DNA of 64,000 nt from an uncultured Sutterella sp. (GTDB lineage Bacteria; Pseudomonadota; Gammaproteobacteria; Burkholderiales; Burkholderiaceae_F). Position 1 is the stretch's first letter, and every line of letters starts with the position of its first letter. The stretch covers positions 1 through 64,000 of the forward strand of contig CAJMEC010000002.1 of the NCBI GenBank assembly GCA_905212345.1. The letters are read 5' to 3'. Of this stretch, positions 43,529-52,404 are shown piece by piece. Under the pieces are notes generated by a model. That model was not told where the DNA came from. It did no database searches and saw only the letters and a list, made by a program, of their open reading frames with translations. Both the position numbers and the translations under genes were made by a program.

Positions 43529-45331
43529 ATGAAGAGTTTTTCTAAAAAAGCATTGGTATTAGGTGTGATGCTCGCGGTGGGGGCTGCGGCTCAGGCGGCC
43601 TATTTGGGGCAATTGCAGGTAACCAGCCAGGCCAGTCAGAATTTTCAGGCGACTTTTTTAGTTCATGACGTATCGCCCACCGGCTCATCGCTGACGGCGC
43701 GATTGGCTCCCGCGGAAACCTATTCTAAATACGGTATTACGATGCCCGAGACCGCCAAGGGTCTTAACTTGGCATTAATCAATAAGTCTCCTTTAACGCT
43801 TCGAATTTCTTCTAATCGCCCGGCAGTTGAGCGCGCGTTCCCGTTATTAGTTGAATTAAACGAAGGCGGGCATGTTACGGTTCGTCAATACAATATTCAT
43901 ATTGGCGCGACAGGCAGTGTTGAACCGGTAGAAGTGGTCTCGATGGCGGCCGCCCCAATCACCGCTGCCACCCCCGTGGCAAAGAGCGCTCCTGAGTCTA
44001 AACCCGCAGTAAAAACCGCTTCTGCGGCTAAGGCTTCTGTTCCGGCTTCTGCGACCAAGACTGAAATGACGCCACTTGAGCGCATGCAGGCAAAAAATTA
44101 TGACTTAAGTAAACCCGTTCTTGTAGAAGCCGGTTACACTCCGTGGTCGTTGGGGGTTCTCTATCAAAAGCGCTACCCCAACGCAAGTGTTAATCAAGTG
44201 TTGGTTGCTTTGGCCATTCACAATCCGGAAGCCTTCCCTGCCGGCAATGTCAGGCAATTAAAGGCGGGCGCTAAAGTGACGGCACCGTCAGCGTCTTTGG
44301 TTCAATCCATTAATGCTCAGACGGCTCGAGAAATCGTTCAAAAGGGTTTGAGTATTGAAGAAGTCGCCCAACGTCCGGCTCCCATTAAAGAGGTCAAACA
44401 AGAGGCTCCAAAACACAAGAAACCGTTGCCCTTTATCCAAACAGCACCGGTTAAGCATTTGCCGGTGACCAAAGAAGAGATTCAAAGTGATGTGAAGGCG
44501 GCCGAACCCGCACCGGCAACGCCTGCTCCTCAAAATGGTGATTTGGCGGCTACGGATAAGGCTCAGCAGCCGGCGGAAAATGTTCCCGCCACTTCGCAAG
44601 CTCCTTTAGAGGCAACGCCTGAAAATACAGCTCCTGCCTTGCAGCCCGATGAAGCTCAAGAGAGTGTGTCGCCTCAGGAAGCAATGCCGACATTAGAAAT
44701 CATGACTGAAGAAGAGGTGCCTGTTGAGGAAGAGTCAACCTCTTGGTTCTGGTACCTGTTGATTGTCTTGATGTTGGGTGCTGCGGGCTTTATCTATTGG
44801 CGCACGAAGCAAGGCCGCTATGTGGATTTCCAATCCTTCAAGCGAGTGATGAATAAGGGTAAGGCTCCTGTTCATGAAGAGCCGACGATCCGTCAGGCTC
44901 CCCAGGCACCGCGTGCCGCTAAGCCGTCCGCGCCCACCAGTTCCTTTGAAAGTGTGAGCCATGCGCCTGTGCGTGAAGAGCCCCGTGTTGAAGCGCGTCC
45001 AGCAGTGCAGCCTGCTTCAGTAGCGCCGACAGCAACAGTTGCTACCGCACAAAAGCCTGCTAGCCAACAAGCGGCAAGTGCTAATGTGTTTGATTTGGTC
45101 GCCGATGACGAACCGGTGCAAGTTCAGCCGACGCCGGCTCAAGCAGAGCAGAAGGTAGCCGCTACTGATGATCACGGCATGAAGGATTCGCTTGACATGG
45201 CTCGCTCATTTATCTCCATCGGAGCGAAGAATGAAGCCATCGCCTTGTTGCAAGAAGTGCTTCAAAAAGGCAGTCCTGCCGATAAGGCACAAGCCGAAGC
45301 CCTTTTAAAGCAAGTTCATGAGCGTGCCTGA
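43529..45331 (+). CDS. fimV: FimV-like peptidoglycan-binding inner-membrane hub protein
   Basis: About 600 residues. A signal peptide (to about residue 23, AAQAA) is followed by the FimV N-terminal region (YLGQLQVTSQASQNFQATF). A LysM-like module at about residues 195-245 (GYTPWSLGVLYQKRYPNASVNQVLVAL) follows, then a long Pro/Ala/Glu-rich linker and one membrane segment (WFWYLLIVLMLGAAGFIYW). It ends in the cytoplasmic FimV C-terminal domain (DSLDMARSFISIGAKNEAIALLQEVL). ATG 43529 has aggag upstream. It overlaps truA by one base. It affects polar organisation and pili in relatives. Confidence 0.92.
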   Translation: MKSFSKKALVLGVMLAVGAAAQAAYLGQLQVTSQASQNFQATFLVHDVSPTGSSLTARLAPAETYSKYGITMPETAKGLNLALINKSPLTLRISSNRPAVERAFPLLVELNEGGHVTVRQYNIHIGATGSVEPVEVVSMAAAPITAATPVAKSAPESKPAVKTASAAKASVPASATKTEMTPLERMQAKNYDLSKPVLVEAGYTPWSLGVLYQKRYPNASVNQVLVALAIHNPEAFPAGNVRQLKAGAKVTAPSASLVQSINAQTAREIVQKGLSIEEVAQRPAPIKEVKQEAPKHKKPLPFIQTAPVKHLPVTKEEIQSDVKAAEPAPATPAPQNGDLAATDKAQQPAENVPATSQAPLEATPENTAPALQPDEAQESVSPQEAMPTLEIMTEEEVPVEEESTSWFWYLLIVLMLGAAGFIYWRTKQGRYVDFQSFKRVMNKGKAPVHEEPTIRQAPQAPRAAKPSAPTSSFESVSHAPVREEPRVEARPAVQPASVAPTATVATAQKPASQQAASANVFDLVADDEPVQVQPTPAQAEQKVAATDDHGMKDSLDMARSFISIGAKNEAIALLQEVLQKGSPADKAQAEALLKQVHERA

Positions 45332-46122
45332 TGCGAATTGCTTTAGGCATTCAATATAACGGTTCGGCATTTTGCGGTTGGCAAACCCAGCCCGATATGC
45401 CGAACGTTCAAGACACATTGGAATCGGCACTGAAAACATTCGCGACAGTGCCGATTTCGACTATCTGCGCCGGGCGCACCGATACGGGAGTGCACGCCAC
45501 GCATCAAGTGGTGGATTTTGAAGCGCCTGTCGCAAGACCCCTTACCGCATGGGTGCGGGGTGTGAACACCTTTTTGCCGCCAACTGTGGCTGTGCGCTGG
45601 GCTTGCGAAGTGCCTGATGACTTTTCGGCTCGCTTTAGTGCCACGGAGCGTACCTATGAATATTGGCTTTTAAATGATCCAGAGAGATCCCCGTTGATGG
45701 AGGGGCTCGTCGGTTGGGTCTTTAGACCTTGTGACGAAACAAAAATGCAAGAGGCGGCTCAATGTCTTTTAGGCGAGCACGATTTCACGAGTTTTAGAGC
45801 CTCAGAGTGTCAGGCAAAAAGCCCCATCAGAACAATCCATGAAGTAACAGTTAAGCGTTGTGGCAACATGATCGGCATTCGACTGCGAGCCAATGCGTTT
45901 TTGCACCATATGGTTCGAAATATCGTTGGCAGTTTGGTTTATGTCGGTACGGGAAAGCAAAGCGTACAGTGGTTCAACGATGTTTTAGAAGCGCGTGACC
46001 GCACGGTCGCCGCCCCCACGTTTGCCGCGGGAGGGCTTTATCTGGTTGGGGTGAAGTACCCGAACGTTCCCCAATTGCCCGGTTATAGTCCGACACCTTG
46101 GTCGCAATTGATGGGTGAATAA
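45331..46122 (+). CDS. truA: tRNA pseudouridine(38-40) synthase
   Basis: A 263-residue enzyme that modifies the tRNA anticodon arm. The catalytic Asp is in CAGRTDTGVHATHQVV. IALGIQYNGSAFCGWQ at the N-terminus and FLHHMVRNIVGSLVYVG near the C-terminus are also typical. It starts on the last base of fimV (TGATG). In many betaproteobacteria trpF follows here; instead the IS4-like element begins 48 bases downstream. Confidence 0.97.
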   Translation: MRIALGIQYNGSAFCGWQTQPDMPNVQDTLESALKTFATVPISTICAGRTDTGVHATHQVVDFEAPVARPLTAWVRGVNTFLPPTVAVRWACEVPDDFSARFSATERTYEYWLLNDPERSPLMEGLVGWVFRPCDETKMQEAAQCLLGEHDFTSFRASECQAKSPIRTIHEVTVKRCGNMIGIRLRANAFLHHMVRNIVGSLVYVGTGKQSVQWFNDVLEARDRTVAAPTFAAGGLYLVGVKYPNVPQLPGYSPTPWSQLMGE

Positions 46123-46169
46123 AACGCAATAAAATCAAATTGTTAACATGGAAAATATACAAAAAATCA

Positions 46170-47575
46170 GTGCTGTCTGAAATAAATTCTGGTATATGGG
46201 ATCAAATTCTAGCTAGGTTTCTCAGGGGAAATTGAGAGAGGGTGCTGGGGTTGTGGTACTCTAAAAGCGCCTAAAGTTCAAAAGACCGCCCCAGCATGAA
46301 ACGCGCCACTACATCATTATTTGCCCAATTAATCCAAAAACTGCCTCGAGCAGCCTTTCAAGCAATCGTCAGCAAGTACCAGGCTGATGCGCACGCAAAA
46401 GGAATCACCACATGGGATCTATTGGTCGCCATGTTGTTTGCTCAAATGGCCGGCGCCTCTTCACTTAGAGAAATCGAAATAGGCCTCAAAGACAGTATTG
46501 GGAAAATCTTTCACTGCGGAGCCAGAGCGTTGAGCAAATCAACACTGTCTTATGCCATTGAATAAGGTATTTCGAGATTTTTATTTCGAAGCCTTAAGCG
46601 TTTTTGATCAACACATCCGTCAAAGTAGAGGACGCAAACTCTCGCTGAAGTTCTCCAAACCGGTTTATAGCTTGGATTCGACGCTGATCACACTGTGTCT
46701 GAGTTTATTCAATTGGGCTCAGTACAGGCGTCACAAGGGCGGCATTAAGGTTCATACAATCCTAAACAACGATACTCTGTTACCCGAAGTCATGGTAATG
46801 ACTGACGGCAAAGTTAGTGATATCGCCTTAGCTCGGTCACTGCAACTACCCACCAATCAATGCATTCTCATCATGGACAGGGGATACTCGGATTATGAGT
46901 TTTTTGCTCAGCTTGATGATCAAACAACCACCTTTGTCACACGCCTCAAAGAGGGGGCAGTCACAACATCTTTGAAAAAGGGAGTCATCAAAGAGTTTGA
47001 CGGTCAAGATGAAAAGCGGGGTGACTACTGCATTCAGTTTGTTGGACAGCTGGTCAATGAAAAGGTCAAACAAAAGAACTTCCGCTTAGTTCAATGGTAT
47101 GACGCAGAAGCGGGTCGCTGGTTTGACTTTGTGACTAATGATTGGGAACACTCAGCCAAAGACATCGCCTGGCTTTACAGGGATCGCTGGGAGATTGAGA
47201 AATTTTTCCGACGCTTAAAACAAAACCTCAAAATCAAAAGTTTTGTGGGTACCAGTCAAAATGCTGTGCTCGTTCAGATTTGGACAGCTGCTATAGCTTT
47301 GCTGCTCTTGGAAGTGCTTAGAGCGGCCTCATCGTATCGGTGGGGATTTTCGATTCTGGCTTGGTATATCCGATTGAGTTTTCTCACTCACCGAGAATTA
47401 GCCGACTGGTTAAATAATCCGCCCACTGTGAATTGGATAGATACCTCACCACCAGAACAATTACGGCTATTCTGATTTTTGAAGGGGCATGTTTTCGCAA
47501 TGAGCTCTAGAATCTCTTTAACCTATTGATTCTTATAGGGCTCTTTTTTAATGCACAATTTATTTTGGACAGCAC
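46170..47575 (+). mobile_element. IS4-like insertion sequence with frameshifted transposase
   Basis: About 1.4 kb. The ends are 21-bp imperfect inverted repeats: GTGCTGTCTGAAATAAATT at 46170 inward and, from the other end (47575 inward), GTGCTGTCCAAAATAAATT. The only gene is a two-part transposase. I could not find a target duplication at the present borders, so the exact ends are uncertain by a base or two. It sits between truA and the glycerophosphodiester operon. Confidence 0.85.
46296..47475 (+). pseudogene. IS4-family transposase, frameshifted near 46555
   Basis: The first frame (46296-46565) encodes the N-terminal domain (FAQLIQKLPRAAFQAIV, MAGASSLREIEIGL, KSTLSYA) and stops. The second (from about 46552, another frame) continues with VFRDFYFEAL, the first catalytic Asp in SLDSTLITLC, the second in LIMDRGYSDY, and YRDRWEIEKFFRRLKQNLK, the Y-R-E-K signature with the Glu. 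Joined they give a normal length of about 390 residues. I see no slippery sequence at the junction, so a disabling frameshift is more likely than programmed shifting. Confidence 0.85.
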
Positions 47576-47720
47576 CGGTGGAGGATGATCTTTTGCATGG
47601 TCTTGACGAGTGGATTCAATGAAAATATGGCTAGCAAAATTTTGCCAGAAATAAGTTAATTGGAAATGGATTAGAGGGGAAATCTTGCTAGTGGAGGAAA
47701 TGAGAGCATTGAACGCAATA

Positions 47721-48515
47721 TCAGCGTAAGTTTCGAGCAAGATAACCGAATAGCATGCTCGGAGATATACCGGTTGCAATGTCCACGTAAACAAAATCCA
47801 TTCCCGCCTTTTGGGCACATAAACCGTCAGTTTTAGGATTGTCTCCGATGAAAACAGCTTCTTGTGGTTCGATTCGGTGTTTTTTTAATGCCAGCTCCAG
47901 CATTGTGATTTCGGGTTTGCCCATGATTTGATAGCGTATTGTTGGTACGGCGCTTTTCAGTGCGGCTAACACGCAGCCGGTTTCTGCGTATAAGTGGGAC
48001 TCGCCCGGGTACGTAAAGTCCGGATTGGCACAAACAAATGAAACACCTCTGGCTGCTAAGTTGATGAGCACTTCAAACTCTCTAAATTTCAGTTCAGAGT
48101 CTGAACAAAGAACGACTTTTTGAGCCTTACACCAATCTCCTCTATCAAGAATATTTAAACCTTGCATTTGAGCAAACTTTTTTAATTCTTTATTGGCGCT
48201 AAGCGCAATGGGTTTATCAAAATTTTGCGAGCAAAGATAGTTGATGGACTGAACGCCAGCAAGAAAAATATGTTGATTGTCAATATTCAATCCTCGCTTT
48301 CTAAAATATGTCGCCAAAGAATTAACAGTGAAACGAGAATTGTTTGAAAGAAAAACGAAGGGGCGGCAGTTGAAAAACTCCACAGCGCCCGGGCTTATTT
48401 GTCTATCAACAAGAACCACTCCATCAATGTCAGAGATGATGAGTTTTGCTTGATGAATCTTTTCTGCGTACTGCTTAAGCTTTTCTTCTGTATATAACAA
48501 TTGCTTTCTCCACAA
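47721..48515 (-). CDS. HAD-IIA-family phosphatase (NagD / glycerol-1-phosphatase-like)
   Basis: A 264-residue haloacid dehalogenase enzyme. Motif I is IISDIDGVVLVD, motif II FVFLSNNSRFT, and motif IV GDNPKTDGLCAQKAG, with a C2-type cap between as in NagD, PgP and AraL. Such enzymes dephosphorylate small sugar or glycerol phosphates. It is the last gene of the operon that starts with glpP, 14 bases after the GpdQ-like gene, so it probably acts on the imported glycerol phosphate. The IS4-like element lies 145 bp downstream. Confidence 0.85.
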   Translation of the reverse strand: MWRKQLLYTEEKLKQYAEKIHQAKLIISDIDGVVLVDRQISPGAVEFFNCRPFVFLSNNSRFTVNSLATYFRKRGLNIDNQHIFLAGVQSINYLCSQNFDKPIALSANKELKKFAQMQGLNILDRGDWCKAQKVVLCSDSELKFREFEVLINLAARGVSFVCANPDFTYPGESHLYAETGCVLAALKSAVPTIRYQIMGKPEITMLELALKKHRIEPQEAVFIGDNPKTDGLCAQKAGMDFVYVDIATGISPSMLFGYLARNLR

Positions 48516-48529
48516 TATTGTTTTATGAG

Positions 48530-49348
48530 TTAAAGCCAGAACTTTCTGTTTTTTTCTAAAAAGCGCTCGCTATGCACATAAAAATTTTGTTTTTGGATGG
48601 TGATGACGTTATATTCTGGCGTTTCATCATTGCCCGGGATTTGCCATTGACCTCCCTCGCCTTTGGGAGAGTCATTCATTTCGACCTGGTGGGCTAAACT
48701 GCGAACAATGACAAATGGAATTCCTCTCCAGGATCCTTCAATGGGTCTATGAAGATGTCCCATAAAAAGACACCTTATCTGAGAACGATGTTTTTCGATA
48801 ACACTCTGTAAATAAATGGGATCTTGCAATCGGATGGGGTCCATCGATGGTACACCAAGGCAAAGCGGCGGGTGATGTAAAAAGAGGTAAATGTGGCGGT
48901 CAGCGTTTTCTGTAAGTCTCCTATCAAGATCCTGCGCTCTTTCTATCGGAAAAGCTCCGCTGTGACCGACGCCGCCCGTTGAATCCAAAAAAATAAAACA
49001 ATGTTTTTCGCTGCGGATTTCTTTACCTAACCAAATTCCCTTTTTTAAGTCTTGAATTTTCCCATCGAAAATCGGAAAAATATCATCGATCAATTTCGGA
49101 TTGTCGTGGTTGCCCGGGATGATAATCACGGGGATAGAAAAATTTTCGAAGATAGATGAGAGATCTTCATAGGCGCTTTTTTCACCATAGTTGGCAAGAT
49201 CACCGGTAATGACTAAAAAATTGGCGTCTTTGTGAAATTGTTGGACATGGCGGAGAGCTTTTACCAATCGATCGGCAGGATTTATTCCATATAAAAGATC
49301 CGATCGGTTTTTGCATAAATGCAGATCAGAAAAATGTAAGAATTTCAT
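48530..49348 (-). CDS. GpdQ-like glycerophosphodiesterase (class III metallophosphodiesterase)
   Basis: A 272-residue dinuclear metallophosphoesterase. All ligand motifs are present: HFSDLHL (D-x-H), VITGDLANYG (GD), IPGNHDN (GNHD), LFLHHPPLCLG (H) and FMGHLHRP (GHxH). The stretch HHPPLCLG..SMDPI closely resembles Enterobacter GpdQ, which cleaves glycerophosphodiesters such as glycerophosphoethanolamine. Its position after a Ugp-like importer supports that role over cyclic-nucleotide hydrolysis. It lacks a signal peptide, so it acts in the cytosol. Confidence 0.85.
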   Translation of the reverse strand: MKFLHFSDLHLCKNRSDLLYGINPADRLVKALRHVQQFHKDANFLVITGDLANYGEKSAYEDLSSIFENFSIPVIIIPGNHDNPKLIDDIFPIFDGKIQDLKKGIWLGKEIRSEKHCFIFLDSTGGVGHSGAFPIERAQDLDRRLTENADRHIYLFLHHPPLCLGVPSMDPIRLQDPIYLQSVIEKHRSQIRCLFMGHLHRPIEGSWRGIPFVIVRSLAHQVEMNDSPKGEGGQWQIPGNDETPEYNVITIQKQNFYVHSERFLEKNRKFWL

Positions 49349-49399
49349 AAGTATCCAAAATCGGAAGGTTTTTGAGAAAACCTTCCGTAAATCAAAGGA

Positions 49400-50668
49400 T
49401 TACAACAAAGCCTGAACGCGTTTTGCTGCTTGGTGCATGCAGGTTTCAGGACTAATTTCCCCGCTCACCATCCGTTGTTGTTCATCTCTCATGACATCCA
49501 TGATTTTGAGCATGTTGTCACCAGGGAAGGCATACCAACGGAAGATGGAAGGTATCTGAGCTAAAGAAGTTCGGTAGTTTGGATGAGAGTTGTAGAAATC
49601 TTTGAGCAGTTCCACTCCTTTTTCGTGCATCGGCATATAGCCTGAGAGGGAAACTTGAATCGCCGTTCCTTCGGCGCTGGCGGCAAACATGGCATATTCG
49701 AAGGCAGCGCGAGCTTTCTTGGGGTCTTTCGTTAGGATCAAGGCTGCGTTACCTCCGCAGGGGATTTTTCGTTGTCCCTTGTTGTTGAGAGGAAAGAGAG
49801 CTGTTTTAATAGCCATGCCTTTGGTTTTGTCTTCAATGGTTTTTAAGTATCCTGTTGTGGCGCAGTAAAAACCGACGCGTCCGGCGCAGAAGGCTTGTTC
49901 TGCCTGGGCATGAGTCCAATTTTTCATTCCGCCTTCATCAATGAATCGTCTGAAGAGCTTGGCGGCCCTAATACCTTGCTCATTATCGAACACTACTTTC
50001 TTTTCAGACGCATCCATCATTGTGCCGCCTTCGGAATAAATCAAGGCTTGTAACATCCAGTTGCCAGTGTTTAGATAATCGTAATACATGCCGCTGTAGT
50101 CATTACCCAGCTTGTGAACTTGTTTGCAGGCGGCGAGCACACCTTCCCATGTATCGATGGACTTTAAATTCACATTGGCTTTTTTGAGTAAATCTTCGTT
50201 GTAGTACAAAATCGGCGTGCTGACAGCAAAAGGAATGGAAAATTGGTGTCCGTTGTAATCACCCAAGGCCATCATGGCGGGGAAGTAACCGTGAGGTTCG
50301 CTCCAGCGAGGATCGGCTTTGACCCATGGAGTCATGTCCCAGGCAGTGCCGTTATCAACATATTGTCTGACTTGATCAATGCCTTGGAAGGATAAATCAG
50401 GGGGATTACCTTGGGTCAGCCCTGATTTGGTTCGTTGAGCCAGGCCGTCATAGTCTTGATAGGGGCGTTCCAATTTAATTTTAATGTTGGGGTGAAGCTT
50501 ATTGAATTTTTCAATAATTTTTTGATGAATTGGCCTAAACACTTTCCCATAGGCGTGGGCTAAGGTGATTTCGACTTGTTCATCATCTGCCAAAGCCGCC
50601 AGTGGAAAAGAACTGGCAACCAATACGGAGGTGCCAGACCACAACATTTTTCGGCGTGTCAAATTCAT
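49400..50668 (-). CDS. ugpB: ABC importer binding protein, UgpB-like, with possible Tat signal
   Basis: A 422-residue periplasmic binding protein of the family-1 solute group. The signal region has a twin arginine (NLTRRKMLWSG) and ends ALAADD-like near residue 29, so Tat export is possible. EITLAHAYGKVF, PDLSFQGIDQVRQYVDNG, IPFAVSTPILYYNEDLLKKA and GGNAALILTKDPKKARAA are typical of UgpB/MalE relatives. With GpdQ-like and HAD enzymes next to it, a glycerol-3-phosphate or glycerophosphodiester ligand is likely, but a sugar cannot be ruled out. Confidence 0.8.
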   Translation of the reverse strand: MNLTRRKMLWSGTSVLVASSFPLAALADDEQVEITLAHAYGKVFRPIHQKIIEKFNKLHPNIKIKLERPYQDYDGLAQRTKSGLTQGNPPDLSFQGIDQVRQYVDNGTAWDMTPWVKADPRWSEPHGYFPAMMALGDYNGHQFSIPFAVSTPILYYNEDLLKKANVNLKSIDTWEGVLAACKQVHKLGNDYSGMYYDYLNTGNWMLQALIYSEGGTMMDASEKKVVFDNEQGIRAAKLFRRFIDEGGMKNWTHAQAEQAFCAGRVGFYCATTGYLKTIEDKTKGMAIKTALFPLNNKGQRKIPCGGNAALILTKDPKKARAAFEYAMFAASAEGTAIQVSLSGYMPMHEKGVELLKDFYNSHPNYRTSLAQIPSIFRWYAFPGDNMLKIMDVMRDEQQRMVSGEISPETCMHQAAKRVQALL

Positions 50669-50701
50669 AGATTTCTCCTAAAAAGCAACCATTCGGCAGA
50701 G

Positions 50702-51511
50702 TTATTTCATGCCGTTGGTCATAAAGCCCTTAATAAAGCGTTGTCTTAACAGCAGAAAACCGATCATCAACGGAGCCACAGTCATGGCTGCTGAGGCCAT
50801 CATCGGCCCCACATCATTGCCGCTTTCGTTGGAAGCGAAAATGGAGACACCCACTGGTGGCGTGGTTCGTTCGATATCCGTGATGCTGATCAGTGGCCAG
50901 AAAAAGTCATTCCAATGTGTCAAGATGGACAAAATGGCAAATACAGCGATAGAGGGCCATATCTGAGGTACTAGGATTCGCCATAGCGTGTACCACTGAC
51001 TGGCGCCGTCCATTCTTGCCGCGTCAATTAGATCTTGAGGTATTCCTTGAAAGCTTTGTCGCAAAAGAAAGATCCCGAACGCACTTGTCGAAAATGGGAT
51101 GATAAGGACAGCGAACGTATCCAGGAGATTGAGTTCACCGAAAACCAAAAACAGCGGAATGGCGACAACTTGAGGTGGAATTAAAAGTGCAGAGAGCACA
51201 AGCAAAAACATGGCTCTTTGAAGCCGAAAGTGTTTTCTAGCCAATACGTACGCGGTAGGAATAACTGTTAAGCATTGTATGGCTAGAATGCAAACAGTCA
51301 CGATAAGACCGTTTCTAATGAAAAGTCTCATTTCTCCCTGAACGTATGCTTCAGCATAATTTGCCCAATCCCAAACTTGGGGCAAGAGCGTCAAGGTGGG
51401 CGCATAAATTTCATTTTCAGGTTTCACTGACAGACTCAGCATCCAGATAAAAGGCAAGATCACAAAAAAGGCGCCGATAGCTAAAACCGCATTGATAGCA
51501 ATTTTTTTCAT
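50702..51511 (-). CDS. ugpE: ABC importer permease, UgpE/MalG-like
   Basis: A 269-residue permease with six membrane segments and the EAA loop (DLIDAARMDGASQWYTLWRILVPQIWP). ILTHWNDFFWPL is a family landmark. I chose ATG 51511, with tgaggaac upstream, over a TTG at 51526 that overlaps the previous stop. The binding-protein gene follows 33 bases downstream. It pairs with the UgpA-like permease as a heterodimer. Confidence 0.87.
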   Translation of the reverse strand: MKKIAINAVLAIGAFFVILPFIWMLSLSVKPENEIYAPTLTLLPQVWDWANYAEAYVQGEMRLFIRNGLIVTVCILAIQCLTVIPTAYVLARKHFRLQRAMFLLVLSALLIPPQVVAIPLFLVFGELNLLDTFAVLIIPFSTSAFGIFLLRQSFQGIPQDLIDAARMDGASQWYTLWRILVPQIWPSIAVFAILSILTHWNDFFWPLISITDIERTTPPVGVSIFASNESGNDVGPMMASAAMTVAPLMIGFLLLRQRFIKGFMTNGMK

Positions 51512-51522
51512 TCTGATGTTCC

Positions 51523-52404
51523 TCAATAGCCGTAGTGAATTTTGTGATCAATGCTCTGGACAACCCATACGGTCAGGGCAATCATGACGAAGAGATACAG
51601 TGTGGCGATAGAGGACGACAGCCCGCTTCTAAAGAATGTGAAGCCTTCCTGATACATCGTAAATAACAGAATTTCACTCGCTTTGTTTGGACCGCCGCCG
51701 GTGAGAGCTTTAACTAAATCAAATGTTTGAAAAGTTCTGATTACGGTAATAACAAAAATAAATATGGATGTTGAGCCGAGAAGCGGCCATGTGATTTGGG
51801 TAAAACGACTCCAGCCGTTCGCACCGTCTATTCTTGCAGCCTCGTACAAAGAAGAAGGGATCTGAAGTAGGCCGGATAAAAAGACCAGTGTGTAGTAGCC
51901 TACTGACTGCCAAATAGAAATGACGGCGATGGTGATTAACACTAAATCAGGGTCGTTGAGCCAATTGATTTCCAACGTGGAGCCAAAGAATCGGATAATG
52001 TGAGCCGAAAGCCCCAATGTTGGGTGAAGGAGGTACTCCCAAACAACACCCATGGCGACAAGCGAGGCGGTTGTCGGCAGAAAATACAATGATTGCCAAA
52101 GAGGGGACCATTTTCCAGAGGCGTTCATCGCCAAAGCCAATCCCAACGCTACAATGAATGAGACGGGCACAACGAGAACAGTCAAGTACAGTGTGTTATT
52201 GACGCTGATCCAAAAGTTTTGATCATTAAATAAAGTTAAATAATTTTTAAGCCCGATGAAGTGCACGGGGGCGTTACTGCCGATTGCCCAGTCGGTAAGA
52301 CTCAAAACCACGGTGCAGAAAGCGGGAATAAGGAAAAATAAAATCAAGAGAACGATGCCTGGTAAAAGAAAGGCGCAGGAAGACAAACCAAAATTATTTT
52401 TCAT
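51523..52404 (-). CDS. ugpA: ABC importer permease, UgpA/MalF-like
   Basis: A 293-residue permease with six membrane segments. The EAA loop reads SLYEAARIDGANGWSRFTQITWPLLG, and RTFQTFDLVKALTGGGPNKASEIL is a very typical UgpA/MalF stretch. The start overlaps the ATPase stop by four bases (ATGA), showing translational coupling. Confidence 0.88.
   Translation of the reverse strand: MKNNFGLSSCAFLLPGIVLLILFFLIPAFCTVVLSLTDWAIGSNAPVHFIGLKNYLTLFNDQNFWISVNNTLYLTVLVVPVSFIVALGLALAMNASGKWSPLWQSLYFLPTTASLVAMGVVWEYLLHPTLGLSAHIIRFFGSTLEINWLNDPDLVLITIAVISIWQSVGYYTLVFLSGLLQIPSSLYEAARIDGANGWSRFTQITWPLLGSTSIFIFVITVIRTFQTFDLVKALTGGGPNKASEILLFTMYQEGFTFFRSGLSSSIATLYLFVMIALTVWVVQSIDHKIHYGY

Noticed and set aside
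46552..46566. Programmed -1/+1 frameshift in the IS4-like transposase
   Set aside because: No slippery heptamer or following structure is visible at the junction, and IS4-type transposases are normally a single frame; a mutation is simpler.
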